This document shows positions 13,515 through 22,900 of a DNA stretch of 40,397 bases, piece by piece. Numbering within the stretch: the first letter of the stretch is position 1; every line of letters starts with the position of its first letter. The stretch is from an uncultured Bacteroidales bacterium. Its GTDB lineage: Bacteria > Bacteroidota > Bacteroidia > Bacteroidales > F082. Under the pieces are notes generated by a model that searched no databases, was not told where the DNA came from, and worked only from the letters and a program-made list of their open reading frames with translations. The stretch is taken from the NCBI GenBank assembly GCA_946408345.1, contig CAMJRR010000023.1:1-40397 (forward strand), read 5' to 3'. Position numbers and translations under genes: made by a program.

Positions 13515-15812
13515 ATGAAACGACTTTCCTTTTTATTGGCTTTGCTACTGACTTGGCCTTTCGCCCAAGCCCAGACCGCTGGTGATGGCATCGACGTGAC
13601 GCACTATGCCATTCATGTCAACGAATTGAATTTCACCGACCGTACCCTGCAAGGGGAGACCTTTGTCGACTTTACGGCTACGGCTAATGTACAACAAATC
13701 GTCCTAGAATTGAAGTCCTTGGTGGTCACTTCTGTGACGGCGACGGGCGCTTCGGTTGCCAATTTCTCACAAGATGGCGACTTTCTCATCATCAATTTGG
13801 CTTCATCTATGGCAACTGGAACTTCTGCCACCTTGGACATCGTTTACGGCGGCAGTACCTTCAGTGAAACCTGGGGAGGCGTGGAATGGTGGGGAGCGGA
13901 CTATGTCTACAACCTTGGCGTGGGCTTCGAAAGCCAACCGCACAACTTGGGTAAGACTTGGTTCCCCTGTGTCGACAACTTCACCGATAAAGCCACTTAC
14001 GATTTGTTCATCACGGCTAGCAATAACAAGAAAGCCATCTGCGGAGGCAATTTTGTCGAAACCGTTGACAATGGCGACGGATTCTCAACTTGGCATTGGA
14101 ACACACCGCAGGAGATTGCCACTTATCATATCTCGTTCGCAGTCGGCGATTTCGAGTTGTGGGAGGATATATATCATGGCATCGAACGCGATATTCCGAT
14201 TGAGGTTTACACCACACCGAGTTTGAGTGGACGCGTGCCGGCTACTTTCGTGCATATTCATGAGATTGTGGCCTTCTTCGAGGAAAACCTTGGCCCATAT
14301 CCTTTCAACCGTATCGGTTATATCAGCACGAGCAAGGGCTGCATGGAGCATACCGACAACATTGCTTTGGCTACTAGCGTCATTAGCGGCAACACCGACA
14401 ACGAGGAATACCTGGCCCATGAACTGTCACACATGTGGTCGGGCAATTTGGTAACTTGTGCCGATGCGGGAGACATGTGGCTTAACGAGGGTTTCGCGCA
14501 GTTTTGGGGCGCGTTCTATGAGGTGGGCGTTTATGGCAACGAACACTTCCAAAACACTATTTCGACTATGGTCAACAGCATCAATTCTTGGTGCAACAAT
14601 GCGAATAACTGGATTCCGCTTAACAATATGCCTTTGGATATGACATACGATGGCACTGCCATTTATGATAGAGGTGCCGTCATCGTCAACACGATGATGA
14701 ATTATATGGGACGTGAGAATTTCCTCTCGGCCATGCGCCAATATTTCCAGCAATATGCGTATCAAACAGCCACTTCGGAACAACTATGTGAAGCCTTGGC
14801 CCAATATTCAGGCATTGACATGCATGGATTCTTCGACACCTACGTCTATTCAAGTGGTATGCCTCACTTGTATGCTGTGATTGAGTCGGTTACGGAAACG
14901 AATGGCCAGTACGAGGTAGCACTCAAATTGAGCTACCAGCATATTGGCGACAGCCATATTGGTCAGAACAATAGGTACGAAGTGACGTTCATTGGTCCCG
15001 ATTTCCAATTGATTACTGAGAATGTGAATTGGGACGGTTTGCATGATAATGTGACTTTGACCCTTGGTTTCGAGCCTGTCGGTATGGTCAACGACTACCA
15101 CAACAACTGGTTGGATGGCAGAACACAAAAGAACTTCATGCAAAAGTCGTCGTCACAGCAGAACTTCGCCAATTTCAGGTTTGAGGCGACCACACTGACG
15201 GATTCTGTTTTTGTTGCGGTCGAGAACCACATGGTCGGCCCCTATAACGACCCGCTGATTCCGAATCTTACCCTTTCTTCCAAACATTTTTGGACCATCA
15301 ACCGCTTCGACTTTGGTGAAGCTGTGGTGAAGGGCATGTTTGACTATAGCATCTCGTATGATGGAGACATTCTCCAGTCGGAGAACGACTCAGCCACCTT
15401 GTTGTATCGTCGTGATGCCTCTGAGGCTTGGCATGAAATCGCCTACAGCGTTTATGCAGGAAGCACATGGAAGCACGGTCGCCTTATTGTGGACAACCTC
15501 CTTCCGGGAGAATACACCTTTGCGGCATGGGACAAGGGAGCTTTAGGCGAAGAAGAGCATTTTGTGCCCAAACAACGGATGCAAGTGTATCCCAATCCTG
15601 CTGAAGGCCGTGTCAATGTGAGTTGGGGCGACGCTACTGACGGGCAAATCCGTATTGTGAGCCCTGACGGAAAGGAACTGGAAAGCATCAGCTTTAATGA
15701 TGCCGACCATGTTTGTTTGCTTACCGATGGCTTGCCCAAAGGCTATTGCACCGTGTTGCGCCTTGACAAGGATGGCAAAGTATTGAATGTTGAGAAACTA
15801 ATCATAAAATGA
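13515..15812 (+). CDS. Secreted M1-type metallopeptidase with T9SS sorting domain
   Basis: 765 residues. A signal peptide (1-19) precedes an N-terminal beta domain (25-215) of M1 type. The gluzincin zinc site is HELSHMWSGN (His302, Glu303, His306) with the third ligand Glu325 in WLNEGFA, the exact HExxH-x18-E spacing. The exopeptidase motif usually GAMEN reads GCMEH (275-279). A long beta-rich region follows, and a type-A T9SS domain starts at about 688 (MQVYPNPAEGRVNVSW) and ends KLIIK. It is predicted to be a surface-attached aminopeptidase. The altered GAMEN may change N-terminal substrate recognition. The next gene begins 7 bases after the stop. Confidence 0.93.
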   Translation: MKRLSFLLALLLTWPFAQAQTAGDGIDVTHYAIHVNELNFTDRTLQGETFVDFTATANVQQIVLELKSLVVTSVTATGASVANFSQDGDFLIINLASSMATGTSATLDIVYGGSTFSETWGGVEWWGADYVYNLGVGFESQPHNLGKTWFPCVDNFTDKATYDLFITASNNKKAICGGNFVETVDNGDGFSTWHWNTPQEIATYHISFAVGDFELWEDIYHGIERDIPIEVYTTPSLSGRVPATFVHIHEIVAFFEENLGPYPFNRIGYISTSKGCMEHTDNIALATSVISGNTDNEEYLAHELSHMWSGNLVTCADAGDMWLNEGFAQFWGAFYEVGVYGNEHFQNTISTMVNSINSWCNNANNWIPLNNMPLDMTYDGTAIYDRGAVIVNTMMNYMGRENFLSAMRQYFQQYAYQTATSEQLCEALAQYSGIDMHGFFDTYVYSSGMPHLYAVIESVTETNGQYEVALKLSYQHIGDSHIGQNNRYEVTFIGPDFQLITENVNWDGLHDNVTLTLGFEPVGMVNDYHNNWLDGRTQKNFMQKSSSQQNFANFRFEATTLTDSVFVAVENHMVGPYNDPLIPNLTLSSKHFWTINRFDFGEAVVKGMFDYSISYDGDILQSENDSATLLYRRDASEAWHEIAYSVYAGSTWKHGRLIVDNLLPGEYTFAAWDKGALGEEEHFVPKQRMQVYPNPAEGRVNVSWGDATDGQIRIVSPDGKELESISFNDADHVCLLTDGLPKGYCTVLRLDKDGKVLNVEKLIIK

Positions 15813-15819
15813 TAATATC

Positions 15820-16356
15820 ATGAAAAACTACAAGTTATTGGCCCTGTTTTGCTTGATTGGGATTTTCTTCTCGTCTTGCAAGGAAGAATCAAAGAGTGAA
15901 TGGAAAAACTGTTATGGTTATACGAACGAGGATGTCATTGGAACCTACTCTTTTTCCAATATTTCGACAGCCTTTGATGGAGTGGAAGGAGTAGGACGCC
16001 ATGTTTGTCCTGATGCTGAAATTAGTATTCAACCTTCTACCCAAAATCCTAATATGTTGCGATTTACGATCAATTGTCCCGATTTGGAATATACTCGGAC
16101 GATTGAGGATTATGCAACTCCAAACGAAGACGACTTTATGTTGCGCATGTCGACAGGCTATATTCCTTCAGGCAACAACAAAGTCAAAGTCTATGTTGTG
16201 AATGCTCATGTGATGAAGAATGCGAAACAGGAGCTTCGACTTTCAGGATTTTCTGCTGTGAACTCCTATAAAGTGATCTATAATGACGAATCTGGGACTA
16301 CGAGTTACGAGCAGGTTGATGGAGAATATTACTATTTTGATGTCATTAAAAACTAA
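15820..16356 (+). CDS. Lipoprotein of unknown function
   Basis: 178 residues. MKNYKLLALFCLIGIFFSSC is a type II signal with lipobox FSS-C. The mature part has several Cys (NCYGY, HVC, NCPDLE) that could form disulfides in the periplasm or on the surface, and beta-rich segments typical of small calycin or Ig-like lipoproteins. No family is recognised. It is packed between the M1 peptidase (7-base gap) and the repeat protein (12-base gap), so it is almost certainly cotranscribed with two T9SS cargos. Confidence 0.82.
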   Translation: MKNYKLLALFCLIGIFFSSCKEESKSEWKNCYGYTNEDVIGTYSFSNISTAFDGVEGVGRHVCPDAEISIQPSTQNPNMLRFTINCPDLEYTRTIEDYATPNEDDFMLRMSTGYIPSGNNKVKVYVVNAHVMKNAKQELRLSGFSAVNSYKVIYNDESGTTSYEQVDGEYYYFDVIKN

Positions 16357-16368
16357 ATACTTACAACA

Positions 16369-17562
16369 ATGAAAAAAGGATTATTTACACTGCTCATCCT
16401 TGTGATGGCGTTTGGAAATGTGGGCCTTGCGCAACACAAAGCCAATCTGAAATCGAATGCGACACAGCATGTTTTGAAACATTATGGCGTTCGCGACGAA
16501 ACCACTGTGGTGCCTCAAACTGCCGTTTGGGAAACCACGTATGGCGAGCAGTATCGTACCGTCTACACTTACGATGAGTATGACTATTATCTCATTGAGG
16601 AGCACACGAAAATAAATGAAGGCGACGGCTGGATGGACTATTACATGATTACCTATGAATACGATTTCAACGGCAATGTGCTTGAAGCTTTGGCCATGTC
16701 GGCATACGAAACCGGCGAGATGGAAAACGAAGCGCGTGCTTCCTATACCTATGATGGTGATTTGTTGAGCGAAGTTGTTTATCAGGAATGGGAAGACGGA
16801 GATTGGGTGAACGAAACGAAAGAGGTTTACAACTACAGCGGCGATGTGAGCACCGTCCTTTATTGGGATTGGAATGGTACCAATTGGACTTCCGACGAAC
16901 TTTACACCTATACTCGCAATGGAAACACCATCGAACTTCTCATGCAATACATGCAAGGTGGTGCATGGCAAAATGATGAGAAACAGATTACCACCCTTAA
17001 TTTCGATGAGGAAGTCACCGAAATCCTTGACCAAGACTGGGCTGGCACTATATGGGTCAATGATGAATTGACAACCTACAATTATGAAGGCAATGTCTTT
17101 CCAACTAAGACCGTCAAAGAATGGGATGGTTCGGATTGGGAGGATCATCAGAAGTTTGAATACACTTATGACAGCAACGATAATGCCGTGAGTGGTCTAT
17201 GCCTTGGTTTTGGAGGTTACGACTGGGTGTCAGACGATGGCGACATCGAGATGGTATTTGGCAATGGTGAGAAGAGTTTTGAATACTACGGCTATTGGGT
17301 TGAAGTGGAATATGTCGACCTGACGAGTGTGAACGAAAATGCTACTGCTAAATTCATGGTTTATCCTATCCCAGCCGAAGACGAAATCCAGATCCAGTCC
17401 GAAGGTTTTCAGAAGGCTGAGATTTACAGCCTTACAGGTCAGAAGATGATGGAGAGCCTGCATAACAATATGAATGTGAGCCAGCTTTCATCAGGCCTAT
17501 ATATTATAAAGGTGTACGACCTCGAAGGGAATTGCGACACACAACGTTTCGTGGTGAAATGA
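16369..17562 (+). CDS. T9SS-exported protein of ~28-residue WxN/YxYxG repeats
   Basis: 397 residues. A signal peptide (1-21) is followed by a region from about 55 to 300 built from roughly eight units. Each has the pattern (E/D)W-x-G-x-x-W-x-N-(D/E) then Y-x-Y-x-G-(N/D). The repeated Trp residues fall at 88, 146, 173, 200, 229, 257 and 286 (one degenerate unit near 117), a period of 27-29. The pattern suggests stacked beta-hairpins like YD/RHS-type or DUF4595-like repeats. The C-terminus is a T9SS type-A domain (MVYPIPAEDEIQI ... FVVK), with the Asn of the YPNP motif replaced by Ile. It is probably a surface adhesin or binding protein; the ligand is unknown. Confidence 0.85.
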   Translation: MKKGLFTLLILVMAFGNVGLAQHKANLKSNATQHVLKHYGVRDETTVVPQTAVWETTYGEQYRTVYTYDEYDYYLIEEHTKINEGDGWMDYYMITYEYDFNGNVLEALAMSAYETGEMENEARASYTYDGDLLSEVVYQEWEDGDWVNETKEVYNYSGDVSTVLYWDWNGTNWTSDELYTYTRNGNTIELLMQYMQGGAWQNDEKQITTLNFDEEVTEILDQDWAGTIWVNDELTTYNYEGNVFPTKTVKEWDGSDWEDHQKFEYTYDSNDNAVSGLCLGFGGYDWVSDDGDIEMVFGNGEKSFEYYGYWVEVEYVDLTSVNENATAKFMVYPIPAEDEIQIQSEGFQKAEIYSLTGQKMMESLHNNMNVSQLSSGLYIIKVYDLEGNCDTQRFVVK

Positions 17563-17585
17563 AAACACAAATTTTCATAAATTAG

Positions 17586-17646
17586 ACACGAATTTTACAT
17601 GAATTAAATTATTGACAATTCGTGATATATTCGTGATAATTCGTGT
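17586..17646. repeat. AT-rich repeat of ATTCGTG units with inverted arm
   Basis: ACACGAATT (17586-17594) is inverted relative to AATTCGTGT (17638-17646). Between and including them, ATTCGTG occurs three times at about 10-11 base spacing (17618, 17628 and 17639). It lies between two converging genes and probably works as a bidirectional stop or a dispersed intergenic repeat. Confidence 0.6.
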
Positions 17647-17683
17647 GAAAAACAAAGGTCGGATGCTAAATTTGACCTTTTTT

Positions 17684-19192
17684 TCATTTCTTCAAGGTGA
17701 TTCGGAACGTTGTCCCTTCGCCCACGACGGACGATTTCACAAAGATTTTGCCCTTGTGGTAGTCTTCGATGATACGTTTGGCCAAAGAGAGGCCAAGGCC
17801 CCAGCCGCGTTTCTTGCTGGTGAATCCAGGGTTAAATACCTGCTTGATTTGTGACTTCGGGATGCCCTTGCCCGTGTCGCTTAAGTCGAGGTGAATGTGG
17901 TCGCCGTCATCGATGAGGTCGATAGTGATTTTACCCTTATCGCCCATGGCATCGATGGAGTTCTTGGTCAGGTTTTCGAGCACCCAGCGGAACAGCGAAG
18001 GAATCAAAGGCATAATCAGCTCTCCCTCTGGGAGATTGATTTCGAACTCAAATTTCTTGGAGAACCGTTTTTGCAGGTAGTCCATCGTGTCGCGGATAAG
18101 GTAGTTGATGTCGGTGGGCTCAGGCGTAGGCACGGAGCCAATTTTCGAGAAACGGTCGGTGACGATTTGCAGCCGCTCGATGTCTTTCTCCATCTCGTGC
18201 GTGCCTACAAAAGGTTCTTCCTGCATCTTCAATAGTTCTATCCAGCCCATGAGCGAGGAAAGGGGAGTGCCCAACTGGTGCGCGGTCTCCTTGGCCATAC
18301 CGGCCCATACTTGGTTTTGCTCCGAACGTCTTGCATAACTGAAGAGCAGATAGGCAATCAATAGGAATAAGGCAAATACTACAAATTGAATCACGGGATA
18401 ATAGCGCATCTGTTGTACTAAGTCCGTGGTGCGGTAAAAGATGGTGGCTTTGCCTTTGTTCATGAACTCGATTTGTAGCGGCTCATTCTCGTTACGCATG
18501 ATGGCCAGCTGTTGCTTGACATAGTTGGTGTCTTGCATCATGATGGAGTCGAGGTTGCCAAAACTGAGGATCTGGGTTTGCTCCTCGTTGGTAACAATGA
18601 CGGGCACACCCATGGAATTGAGCGTGATTTCCTCCATGAAGTGGTCGCTCATGTCTTCCAAAACCGCCTTCAAGTCGGTGTAGATTTGTGACTCATTATA
18701 ATATAGCCATTGCACGGAACCGTATCCTGGGTCGATTTTGATGGGAGGAAACTTGGAATAGGCCTGTTTCATCTCCTCATCGAAAACCTTCTTATCGTTT
18801 TGCTCGGGAGGCAAATTGGCGCGTTGTTGGATATTGCCTTTCTTGTCGGTAAGGACCAAAGGGATACTGATGTTTTTACGGATGATGTCCAGATAGACAG
18901 CGGGGTTTTCGTCGCTCGTGATATCGATGATGCTACGGTAAGCATTGGCCAACAGTTCGACGCGAAGTTGTTCCTGCTCACTCACCTTGTTGAAGAAATC
19001 CTCTGTCGATTTCATCATCACGGCATGCTGTTCCATAGCAGCGGCCCACATCTTTACCTGTTTAACTTCCTGCTGGGCAATGGATTTCACTAGGTGGTTG
19101 GTGTACCACAGTGAGACACCAATGATGAGCAGGGCGATGACTGCCAAGGCCCATTTCCAGCGTTTTTTGTTTGTATAGAGGTTCGTTTTCAC
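17684..19192 (-). CDS. Membrane sensor histidine kinase (orphan)
   Basis: 502 residues with a GTG start. TM1 is about 13-32, a ~230-residue periplasmic sensor follows, and TM2 is about 265-287. The kinase core has the H-box KETAHQLGTPLSSLMGW with phospho-acceptor His305, the N-box LENLTKNSIDAM, G1 LSDTGKGI and G2 GWGLGLSLAKRI. The H-box form AHQLGTPLSSL is common in Bacteroidota kinases. No response regulator lies in the window. It is downstream of rpoN on the same strand, which raises the possibility of control of a sigma-54-dependent NtrC-type regulator elsewhere; this is an inference. The signal is unknown. Confidence 0.92.
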   Translation of the reverse strand: MKTNLYTNKKRWKWALAVIALLIIGVSLWYTNHLVKSIAQQEVKQVKMWAAAMEQHAVMMKSTEDFFNKVSEQEQLRVELLANAYRSIIDITSDENPAVYLDIIRKNISIPLVLTDKKGNIQQRANLPPEQNDKKVFDEEMKQAYSKFPPIKIDPGYGSVQWLYYNESQIYTDLKAVLEDMSDHFMEEITLNSMGVPVIVTNEEQTQILSFGNLDSIMMQDTNYVKQQLAIMRNENEPLQIEFMNKGKATIFYRTTDLVQQMRYYPVIQFVVFALFLLIAYLLFSYARRSEQNQVWAGMAKETAHQLGTPLSSLMGWIELLKMQEEPFVGTHEMEKDIERLQIVTDRFSKIGSVPTPEPTDINYLIRDTMDYLQKRFSKKFEFEINLPEGELIMPLIPSLFRWVLENLTKNSIDAMGDKGKITIDLIDDGDHIHLDLSDTGKGIPKSQIKQVFNPGFTSKKRGWGLGLSLAKRIIEDYHKGKIFVKSSVVGEGTTFRITLKK

Positions 19193-19228
19193 AAGGATAA
19201 AAACGATAATGTTGCCGAATTATTATAA

Positions 19229-19279
19229 TTCGGTCGGATTTGCAATCCGACCGAAAGGAATTGGGAATTTGCAATCCCC
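19229..19279. repeat. Paired palindromic repeats with ATTTGCAAT core
   Basis: The first copy is a perfect 12-bp stem TTCGGTCGGATT, loop TGC, AATCCGACCGAA (19229-19255). The second, GGGAATTTGCAATCCC (about 19263-19278), has the same core with different arms. They lie between rpoN and the kinase gene, look like dispersed intergenic repeats, and could attenuate read-through from rpoN. Confidence 0.7.
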
Positions 19280-19285
19280 ATAAAG

Positions 19286-20806
19286 TTACATTTTCTTCCT
19301 CATCCTGCCAACGGGAATCTCCAGCTGTTCCCTGTATTTCGCCACGGTTCTGCGGGCGATGGGATAGCCTTTCTCTTTCAGTACCAGCATGAGTTGCTCG
19401 TCAGTCATGGGGTTGGCTTTGTCTTCGTTGTCTACCGCGTCTTTCAGGATCTTCTTGATTTCACGGGTTGAGACTTCCTCGCCTTCATCGTTGGTGATGC
19501 CTTCGCTAAAGAAGAACTTCAGCAGGAAAGTACCATAGGGCGTCTGCACATATTTGCTATTGGCCACACGTGAGATGGTAGAGATGTCAAGCCCAACTTT
19601 GTCGGCCACGTCCTTGAGGATCATGGGCTTGAGTTGGGTCTCATCGCCCGTAAGGAAGTACTCTTCCTGAATGTCGACAATCGCCTTCATGGTGACATAA
19701 AGGGTGTTCTGCCTTTGGTTGATGGCATCGATGAACCACTTGGCAGCATCGATTTTTTGTTTCACGAACTGGACAGCATCCTGCTTGCTGCGGGTGTCTT
19801 TGGCACTCGAGAACTCTTCCAGCATCTTTAGGTAGGTTTTGCTAATGTGAAGCTCTGGTGCGTTGCGACCATCTAATGAAAGCTCCACCTTGCCATCTCT
19901 GACGAAGACAAAAAAGTCAGGAGTGATGTAGTGGATGTTCTTTGTGCCCGAACTGGAAGCGTCGGCGGGTTTGGGGTTAAGCTTCAAGATCTCGTCTAAA
20001 GCAGCTTTCAGTTCTCTATTACTGACATTAAGCTTTTTGGCAATCTTGTCGTAATGTTTCTTAGTGAACTCCTCGAAGAAGTCTTTGACGATAGTGATAG
20101 AAAGGCTGTAGTCTTTGTGAAAAGGATTGTCCTCCTGAAGCCTTTTCAGCTGTATCAGCAAGCATTCCTGCAGGTCGCGGGCGGCGATGCCAGGTGGGTC
20201 AAGTTCTTGGACAATGGTCAACACCTCTTTCACTTCGTCCTCGGTGGCGGAGAGATTCATGGTGAAGAGTAGGTCGTCTACGATGTTCGTGACAGGACGG
20301 TTGAGATAGCCGTTATCGTCAAGGTTGCCGATGATGTACTCTCCGATTTCAAGTTGTTTTTCCGTAAGGTCGTGGTAAGCCAGTTGCTGGTTGAGGTAGT
20401 CTTGGAAAGTTTCCTCGTTGACGATAGGTGTTTCGTAATCATCATCGTCGCCGCTGTAGTTGTTGGCTTGCAGTTTGTACGAGTAGTCTTCTAGGTCTTC
20501 TTCTGGCAGGTAATCGTTGATGTCAAACTCGTCTTCCTTGCTGAAGTTGACTTCATCGTCGTTGTAATCGTCGTTTTCTCCATTATCGCCATCGTCGGTG
20601 ATGGGTTCGTTGTCGTCAACGGTTGGCTCGTTGTCCTCATAATCGTTCTCACGGGAGTCTTCCAAGGCGGGATTAATCTCCATCTCCTCCTTGATGCGTT
20701 GTTCGAGTTCGATTAATGGCAGTTGCAACAGCTTCATCAGCTGGATCTGCTGCGGCGAAAGCTTTAGTTCCTGTCGCTGGGTTTGAGTCAATCGTTGGTT
20801 GTTCAT
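19286..20806 (-). CDS. rpoN: RNA polymerase sigma-54 factor RpoN
   Basis: 506 residues from MNNQRLTQTQRQELKLSPQQIQLM, the typical Gln/Leu-rich region I that binds activators. Region II is a very acidic linker (about 50-110, rich in Asp/Glu/Asn). The core-binding domain includes EETFQDYLNQQL and LDPPGIAARDLQECLLIQL. The C-terminal RpoN box is ARRTVAKYRE (about 484-493), followed by the short tail QLEIPVGRMRKKM. It directs RNA polymerase to GG-N10-GC promoters and needs an AAA+ activator. ATGs at 20806 and 20809 are equally possible; further upstream the frame enters repeat sequence. Confidence 0.96.
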   Translation of the reverse strand: MNNQRLTQTQRQELKLSPQQIQLMKLLQLPLIELEQRIKEEMEINPALEDSRENDYEDNEPTVDDNEPITDDGDNGENDDYNDDEVNFSKEDEFDINDYLPEEDLEDYSYKLQANNYSGDDDDYETPIVNEETFQDYLNQQLAYHDLTEKQLEIGEYIIGNLDDNGYLNRPVTNIVDDLLFTMNLSATEDEVKEVLTIVQELDPPGIAARDLQECLLIQLKRLQEDNPFHKDYSLSITIVKDFFEEFTKKHYDKIAKKLNVSNRELKAALDEILKLNPKPADASSSGTKNIHYITPDFFVFVRDGKVELSLDGRNAPELHISKTYLKMLEEFSSAKDTRSKQDAVQFVKQKIDAAKWFIDAINQRQNTLYVTMKAIVDIQEEYFLTGDETQLKPMILKDVADKVGLDISTISRVANSKYVQTPYGTFLLKFFFSEGITNDEGEEVSTREIKKILKDAVDNEDKANPMTDEQLMLVLKEKGYPIARRTVAKYREQLEIPVGRMRKKM

Positions 20807-20836
20807 CATCTGTTGAATTATGAATGTAGAATGTAG

Positions 20837-20887
20837 AATGCAGAATTGTTCGTCAGGATTATAATTCTGCATTCATAATTCTGCATT
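20837..20887. repeat. AATGCAGAATT/AATTCTGCATT repeat upstream of rpoN
   Basis: AATGCAGAATT (20837-20847) is inverted relative to two copies of AATTCTGCATT (20863-20873 and 20877-20887), with GAATGTA units just before. It fills the gap between asnS and rpoN. It resembles a widespread type of intergenic repeat and can form alternative hairpins in the asnS-rpoN transcript. Confidence 0.65.
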
Positions 20888-20892
20888 CTGCA

Positions 20893-22332
20893 TTAATATA
20901 AACAGTTCTTTGGTGTTCTCGGGAACGGGATGACGTCACGGATGTTGGTCATGCCTGTGATGAAGAGCAGCAGACGCTCGAAGCCAAGGCCGTAACCGGA
21001 GTGAGGCACCGAGCCGAAGCGGCGGCTGTCGAGGTACCAGTCCATGGAAGCCTCGGGAATGCCGACTTCGTGCATACGGTCAAGGATCTTGTTGATGTCG
21101 GTCTCACGCTCTGATCCACCAATGATTTCGCCGATGCCGGGGAAGAGCACGTCCATGGCGCGGACGGTCTTACCGTCTTCGTTCTGCTTCATATAGAAGG
21201 CCTTAATCTCCTTTGGGTAGTCGGTCAGGATGACGGGCTTCTTGAAGTGCTTCTCGACGAGGTAACGCTCGTGTTCCGACTGCAGGTCGACACCCCAACC
21301 ATCCACAGGATATTGGAACTTGCCCTTCTTGTTGTAGTTGGAGTTACGCAGGATATCAATAGCTTCGGTGTAGGTCAGGCGCACGAACTCGTGCTCAAGC
21401 ACAAAGTGCAGCTTGCTGATGAGCTCCATCGACTTGTCTTCTTCCTTCTTGCCCTTTTCTTCGTCTTGCAGGCGTTTGCTGAGGAATTGGAGGTCGTCCA
21501 TATTGTTGTCCAAGGCATACTGAATCAAGTATTTCAACATCTCCTCAGCCAAGTCCATGTTGTCGTTGATGTCATAGAAAGCCATTTCAGGCTCAATCAT
21601 CCAGAACTCGGCCAAGTGACGTGTAGTGTTGGAGTTCTCAGCACGGAAGGTGGGTCCAAAGGTGTAAATTTTACCCAGTGCTGTGGCGGCCAATTCGCCT
21701 TCAAGCTGACCTGATACGGTGAGGTTGGTCGACTTGCCGAAGAAGTCCTGTTTGTAGTCGACGTTGCCCTGCTCGTCACGAGGGATGTTGTTCAAGTCCA
21801 AAGTGGTCACTTGGAACATTTCGCCGGCACCTTCGGCATCGGAGGCCGTGATTAATGGCGTGTGGATATTATAGAAGCCTCGCTCGGTGAAGAACTTGTG
21901 AATGGCGAACACCATGGCATGACGCAGACGCATGACGGCACCAAAGGTGTTGGTGCGGAAACGCAGGTGAGCAATGTCGCGGAGGAATTCCAACGAGTGT
22001 TTCTTGGGTTGCAGCGGATATTCATCGGGGTTGGCGGGGCCGAACAGACCGATTTCCTTCACGGAGAGCTCCACGGCTTGACCGCTACCCATGGAAGCGA
22101 CGAGGACGCCCTTGGCCCAAAGGGATGCACCAGCATGCATGAGTGCTAGTTTTTCTTCGGGGATGACATTCAGGTCAATGACCAGTTGCAGGTTATTGAT
22201 GGTGGAGCCGTCGTTGAGGGCGATGAAGGCCACGTTTTTGCTGCCGCGCTTGTTGCGCACCCAGCCCATTACAGTAATCTCATTGTCAGAGGCTTGCATC
22301 TGCAAGGCTTGCTTGATTTCTACTCTTTTCAT
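20893..22332 (-). CDS. asnS: Asparaginyl-tRNA synthetase
   Basis: 479 residues, the normal length. The N-terminal OB fold (about 1-110) has [23 protein letters not shown], the anticodon-binding form of AsnRS/AspRS. Class II motif 2 is in the region [28 protein letters not shown]. Motif 3 is [29 protein letters not shown]; the ending [15 protein letters not shown] is AsnRS-specific. The enzyme charges tRNA-Asn with asparagine in the cytosol. The gene is followed on the same strand by rpoN after 86 bases of repeats. Confidence 0.97.
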   Translation of the reverse strand: MKRVEIKQALQMQASDNEITVMGWVRNKRGSKNVAFIALNDGSTINNLQLVIDLNVIPEEKLALMHAGASLWAKGVLVASMGSGQAVELSVKEIGLFGPANPDEYPLQPKKHSLEFLRDIAHLRFRTNTFGAVMRLRHAMVFAIHKFFTERGFYNIHTPLITASDAEGAGEMFQVTTLDLNNIPRDEQGNVDYKQDFFGKSTNLTVSGQLEGELAATALGKIYTFGPTFRAENSNTTRHLAEFWMIEPEMAFYDINDNMDLAEEMLKYLIQYALDNNMDDLQFLSKRLQDEEKGKKEEDKSMELISKLHFVLEHEFVRLTYTEAIDILRNSNYNKKGKFQYPVDGWGVDLQSEHERYLVEKHFKKPVILTDYPKEIKAFYMKQNEDGKTVRAMDVLFPGIGEIIGGSERETDINKILDRMHEVGIPEASMDWYLDSRRFGSVPHSGYGLGFERLLLFITGMTNIRDVIPFPRTPKNCLY

Positions 22333-22373
22333 TAGTATGTTGTTATTCTATTTTATCGATAATAATTTGAGTG

Positions 22374-22381
22374 CAAAATTA
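22374..22381 (-). promoter_or_regulatory. -7 element of asnS
   Basis: The minus strand reads TAATTTTG, 41 bases before the asnS start. The divergent transposase gene has its own -7 element 32 bases away. Confidence 0.6.
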
Positions 22382-22413
22382 CGAAAAAAAAGCAATGACT
22401 CGTAAAAATGCCG

Positions 22414-22421
22414 TATTTTTG
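22414..22421 (+). promoter_or_regulatory. -7 element of the Y1 transposase gene
   Basis: TATTTTTG ends 8 bases before the ATG at 22430, implying an almost leaderless transcript. No -33 TTTG is visible. Confidence 0.5.
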
Positions 22422-22429
22422 CCGTCGTT

Positions 22430-22885
22430 ATGGCTAATACATATACGCAGTTATATACTCACGTCGTTTTTCACACGAAAAGTACGGGTATCGTCATGCG
22501 CGATGAGGATTTGCAGCGGGTGTTTCAGTATATTGGTGGCATTATCCGAGAAGAAGGAGCAATTCCTTTTGCCGTAGGCGGCGTGGCTGACCATATTCAT
22601 ATATTGACAACACTGCCGAAGACTGTCGCCATGTCGGATTTCGTTCGTGTCATCAAAGCGAAAAGTAGCAAGTGGTTGAGAAAGGTGGATGCGTATTATG
22701 AGCCATTCCAATGGCAGGAGGGTTATGGTGCTTTCAGTGTTAGCCCATCATTGATGGAACGGACTACAAAATATATCTTCGGACAGGCGGAGCATCATAA
22801 GGTGAAATCGTATCACGATGAGTATTGCGAAACGTTGAAAGCGTATGGAATCGAATATGACGAAAGATATGCATTTGGGGACTGA
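22430..22885 (+). mobile_element. REP-associated Y1 (IS200-like) tyrosine transposase, coding region
   Basis: 151 residues. It has the HUH motif in VADHIHILTTL (His-x-His) and the catalytic-tyrosine helix TTKYIFGQAEHHKVKSY, where Tyr is followed four residues later by Gln and then His. The N-terminus YTQLYTHVVFHTK is the usual Y1_Tnp start. There is no TnpB partner. The arrangement (a single copy flanked by palindromic REP-like sequences, normal base composition) fits a RAYT, a domesticated single-strand transposase that spreads REP sequences, rather than a complete IS200. The catalytic residues look intact, so it may be active. Confidence 0.87.
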
Positions 22886-22900
22886 TTGGATGGGGTCCTG

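Noticed and set aside
16381..17148. 255-codon minus-strand open frame
   Set aside because: It is the shadow of the tandem-repeat T9SS gene, without signal, promoter or family motif.
17611..17646. Three closely spaced ATTCGTG copies, considered as a CRISPR start
   Set aside because: The units are only 7-10 bases, the spacing is ~10 bases, and there are no spacers of 30 bases and no cas genes.
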